A DNA stretch of 64,000 nucleotides, taken from NCBI GenBank assembly GCA_016802295.1, contig JAESIW010000137.1:5396146-5460145 (forward strand), given 5' to 3'. This DNA is from Brachionus rotundiformis. Its lineage: Eukaryota > Rotifera > Eurotatoria > Ploima > Brachionidae. Below, piece by piece: positions 45,695 through 55,969 of this stretch. The position numbers and the translations under genes are program-made. The notes beneath the pieces are model-generated. The model worked only from the letters and a program-made list of their open reading frames with translations. It was not told where the DNA came from and searched no databases. The stretch's first letter is position 1; each line of letters begins with the position of its first letter.

Positions 45695-47489
45695 TCACCT
45701 TAAAATAATCAAATTTTGCATTAAGTCAAAACGGTTGCCATCCGGCTGTAAGCAATGTTCGGTATTGTCCGATCTCTTAACCTTCAGATAGCCAAACTCG
45801 TTTATTCCTATTATTTCCACTTCCTCGTCCCAAAAATTAACTCTCACCTTCTGATTCCTAAATATAAATAGTAAATTACTGAAAATTGAAAATAAAATTT
45901 GATTACTGATGTATCCAATTTTCTTGAAACTGAGTCGAAAATTGTAACCAACTATTGAAATTTGGTTGAGACAATAAAGAAAGATATGATTCAAAAAAAT
46001 TAAAAATATTTGCCAACAAAACTTCTTGACTGATTTCTGGTAATTTTTTTTCCCTAAGAATGTGATTTATACTTATAGTCGGATGCTGGTTATCTAAATT
46101 GAGTCCAATTCCAATTTTCAATCCAATTTGAGTACCCATTAATGATGACTTGACCAATACACCTCCAAGTTTAACTTTGCCATCAAAATAAACATCATTT
46201 GGCCATTTTATACCTAAGGGAAAATGTTCATTGCCAATGATTGATTTTATAGCTTTTACACAAGAAAGCCCAGCAGCAAATTGTAGCAAGCAAATTCTAG
46301 ATGTTGAAAAGTTATTAGAATTTAGATTTAAGTAAAGCGTGAACATTAAACATCCGATTGGAGACAACCATTCATTTTTGTTATTGCCTTGACCCTGCGT
46401 TTGTTGTCGTGACAGTACTACAATGCTATCCAAAGAGCTTGGCAAACTAAGAATTTTTTTAAAAATTTTATTTATTATTCAAATGCTAATTACTTTGTAA
46501 TAGTGTTCATAGTTGACTCAACCAAATCCGAGTAAATAACTATCGAACCGATTGATTTTGTTTTTAAATTTTCAAAATATTTCTTATGCTCAAAATTATC
46601 TGCTTTGTTTAGCTCAAGATCAATATTTGTCTCATTTTTCATTGTTCCATGTAAATATTTACTAATTACATTGACCGACTGCAAGAGCTATTTTGATAAA
46701 ATAAAAATAATTATTTTATTTAATTTTAAAATAATCAAATTTTTTAATTACCCTATTTTTTGAAAAAATGATATAATTTTCTTTTAATTTAGCATTGTTT
46801 TTATGCTCTTGGATTTTTTTCAGCTGAAAATAGTCACTGAATAAATTTAAAAATAAACCATCTAACAATGCTTGAGATTCTATGTTCATTGACTCAATAA
46901 AAGCCTTATTAAAACATTTTAAAGTTTATAAGATCTGCTATAACTAAGCTACTTTTGATATAAAATGTGTTCCTTGATTTTCAGCTAATTCATAAGAGTA
47001 AAAAAGATCTTCACTTTTAATCAAATCTATTTGCCATTCTTTTTTTATGAAAGATAAGCTGCTTTCATATTCCGATTCAAACAAATATTTTTCTCTATGA
47101 TAAAAAATCGTTCCTTTATCAGTTTTTTTTTGATCAGGCTCTAAATTGTCATTTAAACAAGGAAGACTGAGAATTTTTCCGCCTTTTTTTAAAAAGCTTG
47201 TAAATGATTTAATCTTGTTTTCAAGAGCTTCATGAGTAATGTTGAATTGTTCCGGGGAAATGAGTAAACGACAAGATGGTATCCATAAGGAAGTTTTTTC
47301 CAAATCAGTCGAATTAAGTTTATAAATTGTATATGAATCTCTACCCAATATATCCTGCACAAACACCTTAATCCTTTTAAACTCATTTTCATCATCTGTT
47401 AGGATGAGAATATTCGGCGGTACTTTTGAATAATGTAAAGACATTCGGATCAAATTAAAAAATTTATTATGAAAATTTCTTTCTAACAT
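45695..47489 (-). CDS. HLCS: Holocarboxylase synthetase (biotin protein ligase)
   Basis: Five exons (46953-47489, 46752-46904, 46494-46687, 45907-46446, 45695-45857; phases 0, 0, 2, 2) give 528 residues. HLCS makes biotinyl-5'-AMP and attaches biotin to carboxylases. The N-terminal half matches the family's extra domain (PPNILILTDD, YTIYKL). The ligase core shows SRQQTQGQGNNKNEWLSP, KWPNDVYF, KLGGVLV with the biotin-contact Lys, and GLNL. The C-terminal SH3-like cap ends LQPDGNRFDLMQNLII. The nucleotide-loop motif, GRGRGG in human HLCS and GRGRRG in BirA, reads GQGNNK here, so both conserved Arg are lost. The first of two nearby Met (MLERNF or MSLHYS) is uncertain as the start. Family certain; activity could be altered. 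Confidence 0.93.
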
Positions 47490-47547
47490 TTAATTAAAAT
47501 TTATAAATAAATTTAAACAAAAAAAAAACTAACTAAAAAAGCTAAGT

Positions 47548-48690
47548 TTACAAAATAAATCTTAAAAAGTTAAAAAATATTACAAAATTAATAGTTAATA
47601 TTAAATATTTGCTTTTGAGTAAAAAAGCTGCCGAACACACATCAATAGTTGAATCTTCAGTAAGAGTAAAACTCGGTACTAAGTCACAATTGCTGAATCC
47701 ATTCCATGCTGTATATATTATGTTATTATTCTCTTGCACCAGATACAGGGTATACCAATCCATCAAATTAGGACATCCTTGTACACAGGTAACTCCATTT
47801 AATGTTCGTGAAAATCGGGCACAACTATAACTTGGATAAGCATATCTATCTCTGTAGATAACCCTTACTGTCAAATACGACTTGCTATTGCAATCAATGT
47901 CATATATGCCATCGTTGCCAGAGCAAGTAATGGTGTGCTCATATGATCGATACAATAAATCAGATTTTCTATACTGTTTTTCACTATTGAGTAACATGGA
48001 CAAATTTCCAACAATTCTTTGATCATAATTGGAGTTTTTGATAAAAATACCATTCTGGATTCGGTTTATGTCACTCTTGCTGAAAAAGCCCATTTGAATT
48101 GCTTCTGGCGATGTGTTATATAAGAGCGGAGGTTTGAGTATAGCTGCCAGTGCTATATTAATTGCAATAATTGCCAATAAAACAATTATAGAAAGCACAA
48201 AAGAAGGATAAGTTAGCAGGTTAATTACGCGGTGAAGAGTTTTTCTTATTTTGTCCAAAACAAAAATGCAGCTTATGCCAAAAAGACCTACTACCAGGCA
48301 AAAAATGAATGTTAAAATGCATCTGGCTACGATAAATGAATGCTCATAGTGGTTGAAGCATGAATAAAATTTTAATAAAATGGCCTCTTTGGGCAAGTAC
48401 AGAAGTAAAATTCCCAATGTTGAGACAAAAATTGTCGGGTGAAAATCAATAATTGTCAAAACTATCAGACCTATGTTTAGAATTATGTATAAAATAGTAA
48501 GAACGTAAAAAGCAACGTTTATTGCATCATAGGAAATAGTGGAATTATTTATGTAAAAAGCTATTGAGAGCTTTTGTTTGGTCTGCTCTTGGATATGGAT
48601 ATCTAGACCGAAGATGGTAATGCAAATTATAAGAGATAAAGCACAGAATATTATTGCTGAAATCTTTTCTTTGCTCTTGAAATCGACCAT
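47548..48690 (-). CDS. Multi-pass membrane protein with Cys-rich extracellular domain
   Basis: 380 residues, single exon. Hydrophobic segments at about 10-29, 58-80, 85-100, 119-146 and 163-184 form an N-terminal membrane block. It is followed by about 170 hydrophilic residues with Asn-glycosylation sites (NLS, NTS) and paired Cys (ITCSGNDGIYDIDC, YSCARF, VTCVQGCP, NCDL, DVCSA). A last hydrophobic stretch at about 362-380 could be a sixth TM or a GPI signal. I do not recognise the family; it is neither a tetraspanin (no CCG) nor a known channel by motif. A 58-nt gap separates it from the HLCS start on the same strand. Confidence 0.65.
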   Translation of the reverse strand: MVDFKSKEKISAIIFCALSLIICITIFGLDIHIQEQTKQKLSIAFYINNSTISYDAINVAFYVLTILYIILNIGLIVLTIIDFHPTIFVSTLGILLLYLPKEAILLKFYSCFNHYEHSFIVARCILTFIFCLVVGLFGISCIFVLDKIRKTLHRVINLLTYPSFVLSIIVLLAIIAINIALAAILKPPLLYNTSPEAIQMGFFSKSDINRIQNGIFIKNSNYDQRIVGNLSMLLNSEKQYRKSDLLYRSYEHTITCSGNDGIYDIDCNSKSYLTVRVIYRDRYAYPSYSCARFSRTLNGVTCVQGCPNLMDWYTLYLVQENNNIIYTAWNGFSNCDLVPSFTLTEDSTIDVCSAAFLLKSKYLILTINFVIFFNFLRFIL

Positions 48691-49975
48691 TTTGGGAATT
48701 AAATGTAAATTTTATGTAAGAACAAATTATTTTATTGCTACGATCACCTAGTTGATTTACACTTCTTACGTTTTAAGAGTAAATTTAGCTTTTTATTGAA
48801 ATAGAAATTTTAAATTATTATTTTCAGTTTGATTTTGATAATTTCGTTTGAAAAAAAAACTCTTGTCAGTTGATTTGAGTTTGGATTTAGGTTAATTTGG
48901 ACGCAATTAAACTTTATTTTCAAACTTCATTAATCAAATATTAATTAAATTAATACGAAGAGGTGCACTGGTTTTTGTTCTCGGTTAAACTTGACCAATC
49001 TTGTTGTCCATAGATTTTTTGGCATAAAAATAAATTAAAATATTATGCAATTCCAACCTGTTTGATATTAAATATTGAGCAAGTTTTCTAAAATTTTACC
49101 TGGTAACAATTATTATTTAGATTTCTTAGACCAATTTTTTCAAATAAATTTTTACATGCCTAGAACCGGAAAGTTTCTTGAATGAATAAAAAATTTGGAA
49201 AAATAAAAATAATAGTGTTTATTAAAGCTTGTAAAGTGAGCCAACAAAAAGGAGAAATTAGTAAAATTTATTTTCATAGCGTAGAGAGTAGGTTTTGTTA
49301 AAATTTTGAATCAAAAAATTGTACGGCTTTTTGAAAAATTCAGTTTTTTTTTTATTGTTTTAAATTTTTTAAGATAATATTTTGTGAAATTAATTCTAAA
49401 GGCTCAAAAATATGATACAAATAAAGAATAAGTAGCTTCAAATCATAAATTAAAAAAATCATTTAAAAACTTATTTACAATTCAAATGACCTAAAATTAT
49501 TTTCTTAAGTTTATTGATAAAATTTAAGCCATTCAAGTATAATATAATTTTTAAAATGATTGATCGCTCTTAATTTTTTGTAGAAAAAAAAAATTAATTC
49601 TTAAAAATTTCAATATTTTTCTCATCTTTATTTTAATTGTCTTTTACCTATCATTTTATGTTAATTATATCATATTTAATATTCTGTTAAGCATTTAGAT
49701 TATATTTATATTTATCTTCGGGATAATATTACTATTTGAAATTGATGTATAACAAAAGCAAGCTTTTAAATCTTTGTCAATAATGCATTTATGTGATGAC
49801 AAAGATAATACCAATATATGGGGTATATTTTTTAATAACTTGAAATTATTGGATCTGCTTAAATAATCTAACTTTATAAAAAATATTTCATGCATGACAT
49901 AGTTATCTATAGTATAATTATAGCTCATATTTAAAAATGAAATTCATTTAATTTGAAATTAATTGCACAGTTAAA
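48691..49975. other. Intergenic, nothing convincing
   Basis: AT-rich spacer between divergent genes. An open frame of 77 codons on the minus strand (49695-49928) has biased AT composition and no recognisable features, so it is not annotated as a gene. Confidence 0.4.
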
Positions 49976-50209
49976 ATGAATAGTCAGCCAGGTTTACTGC
50001 CTATAAGTAACGCTTGTATTGAAAAGTCTTCTGTACCAAGGTAAGATTATAATTAAAAAAGTGGATCTTGTTATTAAAAATTAAATTTAAGAGCATTGAA
50101 ATTTTGCTTTGGCCTTTTGCTCGGTCTTTTATTAATTGGATTAATTTCAGGATTGATTATTGGTCTTTGCTTGGGTATTTCAAATGGAAGGAATGAAACA
50201 GCTGTTTGA
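49976..50209 (+). CDS. 60-residue single-pass membrane protein, two exons
   Basis: Exons 49976-50040 and 50092-50209 (phase 2, 51-nt intron) encode MNSQPGLLPISNACIEKSS, then a hydrophobic helix of about 28 residues rich in Gly and Leu (FGLLLGLLLIGLISGLIIG), and a short polar tail SNGRNETAV. Gly spacing (GLLLGLLLIGLISGLIIG) recalls glycine-zipper helix packing. The tail has one NET glycosylation site, so a type III orientation with the tail outside is possible. The intron is typical of this genome in size and sites, which supports a real gene. No family recognised. Confidence 0.55.
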
Positions 50210-51267
50210 AAATCTTTATCACAGTCAAATTGTTTAATTTTAATTGTTTTTTCTTTTTAAACGTCGAAATTTTTGAAAATAAAATCGAACTTTTTTTACA
50301 TTAAGTGGCATCTATCGCATAAATGATCATATATAAAGACACTATAGCCTGATAGTTTGTCAAAGTGGAAAATAGATAGAGGGTGAAAAATTAATGGATC
50401 TTTTAAGAATTAAATTAAAATAATAAAAATTAAAATGTCACTGCATCTCTTTTTCTTAACACATTACCAAAAATTACAAAAAAATATTCATTGCTTAAAG
50501 AAAATTAAAAAACTATTAATTTTTATCTTTAATTTGTTGATTAGAGTGCAACTTCCGGAAATCTTGGAATGGGATCTTTAAAGACTTATCTTTAACAAAA
50601 TTTTATCTGAAAATTGTATTCAATTTTAACAAAAATCATGACATCAAAAGTCAAAATTTTATCTGACCTGGTCGCGTCTTCTAATATACATCATATTAGA
50701 ATTAGATCAATCATTCAAAAATTAAAAGTTATGATTTTAAAAGTAAATAGTATCAATATGTTTTAGTATAAAAAATATAATATTTGCTCTTTTTTATTTG
50801 CTAATTTTTATAACAGTTTTATGAAATACGTACAGACACAAATTATTTGAACAAGGTTCTTTTTAAAATTCCAAGCTTTTTTGAATAAATTTTTAGTTTA
50901 ATTCTTGACCAAAATAAATAGAAAACTATCTTTTTTTTTGGTTGAAAGACCATTTTATATTATATATAATAAAATATAAGAGAAACTATAAAAATTTAAT
51001 TGTTTTATTATCTAAAATCAACTACCAAAAATTTCTAATATCTATTTTTTACACTATTTAAAATTTGTAATGGTTCTCTTGGTTATTTTCGGTTTAATTA
51101 CCTTTGCTAAGTTGTTGTACAGATAGATAACATTTTATTTAAAAAAACAAATGTATTTAGTGGATGCTAAATTTAGAATAAAAAAAACATTAAAATCTTT
51201 TAGTTTTGACTTGACCAAATTGGAAATGTCAGTAAATTTAATTTTAAAAAAATATTTATATTATTTT
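50210..51267. other. Intergenic, nothing recognised
   Basis: AT-rich spacer between the small membrane-protein gene (+) and the 3' end of the SOCS-box gene (-). Presumed UTRs only. Confidence 0.4.
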
Positions 51268-52506
51268 TCAAACAAATATATGGAGAGTATTGAACAAAGC
51301 TCTTTGGTCACGTTCATGCCTGGACGCATTGGTCTTTTTGTTGCATATTTCGGAATTCAATTTAATAACACTATCAATTTCTTCTTTAAAAAGAAGAAAA
51401 TCTTTATAAACATTTGACAACAAATTTAGTTTGTGAATGTTATAGTTAGAATACTCTTTCAAACTATTCTTGATGGCAATTCTGCATAAATTTTTCAAAT
51501 TTAGAGGAAAAAAACTCTTAAATTCCTCAGATGGCCAAATTTCCAGTAATTTTCCAACTGACTTTGTCTGCTGGTTATTCGCAGGAGGCCTATTTTCAAT
51601 GTCAGATTCTGAATCAGATGAAGTTATCAATGACTCCAAATCACTGTTTAAGTTATCTTCGTCACTAGAAACATCATCAATAGACGATTCATCGCTAAGC
51701 GTTATACGTCGAGTTTCTGACCAGTTTTTCTTATTGTTGTTCAAAAATTGAATCAAAGTTTTAAAGCTAAATAGACCATTCAGATAAACAGCTTTCAAGA
51801 AATGCTTGGCAAAAACTTGTCTGAAACTTTTGTGGTAATTTTCACGGTTGATAAAGACTGACAATCTTTTGAGCATTGATTCTATGATATTTTTTTTGTA
51901 CATGTAACAATTAGACTTGTAAATAAAGACAGTCAATGATGCGATTAACTTGCTTGGTTCATAAGATGTGTTGTTAAATTGACTTGGATGAAAATGGTTA
52001 AACAAATTTTGATGATTGAAAATACATGAAAAATGATTCAGATCATTTAAATCAATCAAATTGTTGTCAAAAAGATCATTTATATAACTTGGGTCCAAAC
52101 AGGCACTTATTATATTGAAACATTTGAAGTCTAAACTAATTCGATTTTTTATGTGAAGATAAATTATTTGTGTATAGTTTTTTAGATATTCTGCTAAATC
52201 TTCTCTTCTAAGTTCGCTTTGCTCAACAAGAATCTTGTTCCAAACAGCCAACCACTGATTGTTTTCTTCTTCATCATATGCACAATCTGGCGCTGAGTGA
52301 CTCTCTTCGAAGTCCATCAAGTCTTCATCAGATTCGGCAGCTCTTAGAACTAATGGCTTTTTAGCAAATGATTGAGATATCTTTTTATTGTATTGACTTG
52401 TTTCTTTTAAACGCACTAAATTGAGTATTAATTTGTCTATGTCAAAATCTAAGTCATCTTGGTTAAAGTTAATTTCAAATCGCATTTGATCAGATGGCTC
52501 AAGCAT
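51268..52506 (-). CDS. SOCS-box protein with no recognised substrate domain
   Basis: 412 residues, single exon. Near the C-terminus, FFPLNLKNLCRIAIKNSL followed by IHKLNLLSNVYKDFLLF matches the SOCS box consensus (LxxLCRxxIR ... L.LP..L..YL), which docks Elongin B/C and Cullin 5 to make a ubiquitin ligase. Before it lies an acidic Ser/Asp-rich linker (DESSIDDVSSDED, SSDSESDIENR), and before that about 250 residues of probable helices (WLAVWNKILVEQSEL, FRQVFAKHFLKAVYLNG) with no clear ankyrin, SPRY, WD or SH2 motif. The helical part could be a degenerate ankyrin-type array, as in ASB proteins. About 25 residues follow the SOCS box. Function as a substrate receptor is inferred. Confidence 0.65.
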   Translation of the reverse strand: MLEPSDQMRFEINFNQDDLDFDIDKLILNLVRLKETSQYNKKISQSFAKKPLVLRAAESDEDLMDFEESHSAPDCAYDEEENNQWLAVWNKILVEQSELRREDLAEYLKNYTQIIYLHIKNRISLDFKCFNIISACLDPSYINDLFDNNLIDLNDLNHFSCIFNHQNLFNHFHPSQFNNTSYEPSKLIASLTVFIYKSNCYMYKKNIIESMLKRLSVFINRENYHKSFRQVFAKHFLKAVYLNGLFSFKTLIQFLNNNKKNWSETRRITLSDESSIDDVSSDEDNLNSDLESLITSSDSESDIENRPPANNQQTKSVGKLLEIWPSEEFKSFFPLNLKNLCRIAIKNSLKEYSNYNIHKLNLLSNVYKDFLLFKEEIDSVIKLNSEICNKKTNASRHERDQRALFNTLHIFV

Positions 52507-52707
52507 TCTAAAATTTTAAAATAATTTTTCTAATTTTTATTTAATTTAAATATTAAACATATGATAATTTGAGCATTTTTAACTTGAAAAAAGTTTAAAT
52601 TTTAATATTTGAATAAAGAATGCGTCTAATTAAAAATGTCCATTAAAAATTTAAATATTTAAGTTGGTTTTTAAAAAAGTTATAGTTTCTTGTTCCTTAA
52701 ATCAAAA

Positions 52708-53005
52708 TTCTATCTTTCAACCAAAATTTTCTCTAATTTTTGTTTTATTTAAGAAAATGATAACTTGAATTAAGTTCAGATTAAAATTCAAGTCAATAAT
52801 TGCATACCCTTAACACTAATTTACCAATGCTCGCTAGACACAAGCAAACTACTCAGTAACTGGCTAGAAGCCAATATCACTCCGCTTTTTGAGAAAGGCA
52901 ACAAGTTATCATTTTCTATCTTTCAACCAAAATTTTCTCTAATTTTTGTTTTATTTAAGAAAATGATAGCTTGAATTAAGTTCAGATTAAAATTCAAGTC
53001 AATAA
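52708..53005. repeat. Two 92-bp direct repeats enclosing a 102-bp LINE fragment
   Basis: Copies 52708-52799 and 52914-53005 are the same but for one base (A/G). Between them, 52802-52903 equals the reverse complement of 54665-54766 (one mismatch), a piece from inside the RT gene of the LINE 1.7 kb to the right. Both ends of the LINE piece are internal, so this is not a normal 5'-truncated insertion. Confidence 0.9.
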
Positions 53006-53624
53006 GTTAAGTTTATTAGAAATTAAATCTTCAATCTAAAACAATTATTAATTTTTGAAAACTTTTTTTTTTATTTTTAAGTTTAAGCTTTTAATAAAAT
53101 CAATATTAGTTATAGAAAATTAATTAATAATAAAAATAATAATAAGAAGAATAAACTACAAAATGGTTTTTGGTAGCTAAAACGAGTTATTTAGTAAATT
53201 GTTTTATTCAATTTTTTTTTCGTTTTTTTGCCGTCAAAAAATCATCTAATTTCTCCTTAAAACCATTCTTTGGCCTTCAGACAACAGTGAATTCGTTAAT
53301 TTATTCGGATTATGCCAATCAACCTTGATTAAACCATTGTTTACTTTGAAATACTCAATCTTGATAGAGCGACCTAAAAGTTTCTGCTGTCCAGCAACTA
53401 AATGTTTATTAATTATATTTAGAATTTATTTTTTCTTAGTGAACATATTTAAAAATATAAATCATATGATAACCGGTCCTACATTTCTAATTTTGAAAAA
53501 TATTTGCAAAATTTAATTCTGACAATTCTCATTAATTTTCAATTAAATAGATAATTTTTTTAAAAAGTATTGGAATGCGAGTCGGTTTCGCGTACCAATC
53601 GACATTTTCTACGCCAGATTCAAA

Positions 53625-54944
53625 CTAAAACATTTGAATTAGGTCCCCACGAATTCTACGCTGTTTAAGCGTGGTTAGCTTCATAAGATCGCAGCGCTTT
53701 TCATAGGCAAGATTTTTTAAGTTGCTGGCGACTTTAGTGGCTCTATGTTGAACTTTATCGAGTGTGTTTTGATATTGTTTAGTATATGGATTACAAGCAG
53801 GTACTGCGAATTCAATATGTGGTCTGATGCAACAAGTGTACAACTTTTTCCAGATCAGTAGGTCACGAATGATCAAGCATCGTTTCAATAAGCCAATGAT
53901 GCTATTTGCGTTTGATGCCGAGTAGTTTACTTGGTTCCTCGATTAGAGGTCGTTTGAGAGCAAGATTCCTAAGTCTCTTTCGCATTCGGTTTTGACAATT
54001 TGCAGCTTGGTTTTTTTAATTTTAGTCTAGCATGCTGTAATTCGTTTTTAGGTTTTTCCTTATTTTACTCTTTGTGTGTTTAGAAGCATAAGTCATGTAT
54101 TTGTCCAGCCAGAAATTTTGTCAATGTCATTCTTCAGGCTCACAGTATCTTGGATTATCGAGATTGCTTTGATTTCTGCCAATATCTAAGTGTCATCCAC
54201 GTACATTTATTGTAAGTGAGTCATTAATGTAGATGATAAATCAAATTGGACTTAAAACTGATCCCTGTGGACACCACTATCTACTCTTGTCAATTTGAAG
54301 ATCGCATCACCAAGTACGAAACCTTATTTCCTTTCTGTCAAAAAGGCTTTAATCCAATTGAGAAGATTTAAATTACTGCAAATACCGTAAGCCAAAAGTT
54401 TATGGATTAGTTTACTGTGAGGTACTTTATCCAAGGCCTTGGCAAGTCAAGTAAAAGAATATATAGTGAGTTAAGTTTCAATATGGTTTTTATGTCAAAA
54501 TCCAATGTTTCCAATAAAGTAGGTAAGTAAATAAGTTAGTCAAGCAGGCTTTTTTGTTGACAAATCCGTGTTTTTGTTTTTTAATTAATTCGTTTTAATA
54601 AAGGGCATTAATTGGGTTTTTACTATTTTTTCCAAAATTTTACATATAGATGTAAGCGATATTGTGTTGCCTTTCTCAAAAAGCGGAGTGATATTGGCTT
54701 CTAGCCAGTTACTGGGTAGTTTGCTTGTGTCTAGCGAGCATTGGTAAATTAGTGTTAAGGGTATGCCTAGAGTTTGAGTACATTCTTTTAGGAAACATGG
54801 GTGAACATCGTCGTTTCCAGGTGATTTGTTGGGGTTGGTCTCAGATAAGAGTTTAGCGACAGAGTCTTGTTTGATTGAAATCGTATCAATTTGATGTTCG
54901 AGAACAAAATTCTCGGATCTCATTACTTGGATCTTCTTGGACAA
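53625..54944 (-). mobile_element. Degenerate LINE reverse-transcriptase gene
   Basis: On the minus strand, 54585-54944 encodes the RT start: LLSETNPNKSPGNDDVHPCF, FLKECTQTLGIPLTLIYQ, LPSNWLEANITPLFEKGN, then CKILEKIV. Stops and shifts follow; fragments equivalent to the PQGSVL and IYIND motifs are visible near 54250-54290. The end (53625-53888) encodes LLIWKKLYTCCIRPHIEFAV, then LDKVQHRATKVASNLK and RRIRGDLIQMF. This is a CR1/jockey-type element; the endonuclease domain and 3' tail were not found. Not active. Confidence 0.85.
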
Positions 54945-55396
54945 AAGCTAAAATGGTTATTTAGGGTGTTTGCTGTTGATGTATAAATAGTGTCTTTTTG
55001 GATTTTTAATGTCAAACACTAGGCTTCTCTCAAATGTGTAAAAAGAGATGGAGTAACTATCTGATCAAAGTTTAAATGAATTAAATATAAGGAAAAATAA
55101 GAGAATAAGATCAGATCAATTTATTAAACTGAGTTATTTATCTAAAAGAATATCTTTTGATTCAAAGTCAAAAAATTTTCAGTCAATAAAACCAGAATAC
55201 AACAAGCACAAAATATTTTTGATAAAAAAATTTTAATAACCAATTTCAAAAAGTAAATATTATGATACATTTAATTGAAAATTAAATTGGAGAGATAGGT
55301 ACACATAAATTCATTATTCATTAATTCATTAATTTTTAATTTTTTTCGTTAAATATTTTAATTTGACCATTGAACTTGAATTAATTGTAAATAAAA

Positions 55397-55676
55397 TACC
55401 GTGTTCCCTGGTTCGATTTTGCTGCACCACAAGCTAATACACGTTTTTCGACTATGAACCAAACTAAATCTAACCGAAACAAAACACTTAAAAACACTTT
55501 TAATTATAAATGCAAACCAACCATAAAAAGTTGATCTAAGATAAAAAATAAAAACAATTTTTTTAAATATACATTTGGTTCAGCAAAATATTAGAAGTAT
55601 TGATTTTTATCTATTTAATTATTATTTAAATAAATTCGAGCTCTGGTGCAACATAATCAAACGAGGGAATACGGTA
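55397..55676. mobile_element. 280-bp MITE-like element with imperfect terminal inverted repeats
   Basis: The left end, TACCGTGTTCCCT then GGTTCGATTTTGCTGCACCA, pairs with the right end ...TGGTGCAACATAATCAAACG then AGGGAATACGGTA as an inverted repeat of about 39 bp at roughly 80 percent. No coding capacity. It lies in the 5' flank of the RUN-FYVE gene. The border AT bases do not allow a firm target duplication. Confidence 0.5.
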
Positions 55677-55969
55677 ATAAATATATCTTTTTGCTTTCAG
55701 AAAATAAAAGTAACCAAGGTTGGCTTAAAACTTAAAAATTCTAATAAAAATAGAATTTTAAAAATGCGAAAAAGTTAAGAAAAAAATGAAGCATTCATTT
55801 GATTGAAATATTCACAAAATTTTCGAACATAATTTTAAAATCTTAAAAAAAATCGAGGCCTTCGAAACTAAAAATAAAATAGTTTGAATAAATTTTGCCT
55901 TTAATTTATTTTCTACTTTATTACGTAACAAACATTTAATGAGTTTTAAAACAAAATTTTAAGTAAGAT

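Noticed and set aside
49695..49928. Minus-strand open frame of 77 codons near the small membrane-protein gene
   Set aside because: Low-complexity AT-type composition, no signal peptide or motif; could be real but not supportable.
51151..51417. Plus-strand open frame of 88 codons at the 3' end of the SOCS-box gene
   Set aside because: Overlaps the coding end of the SOCS-box protein antisense; composition AT-driven.
55410..55440. tRNA-like GGTTCGATTTTGC near 55,416
   Set aside because: Resembles a B box, but no acceptor, D or anticodon stems can be formed; it belongs to the end of the inverted-repeat element.
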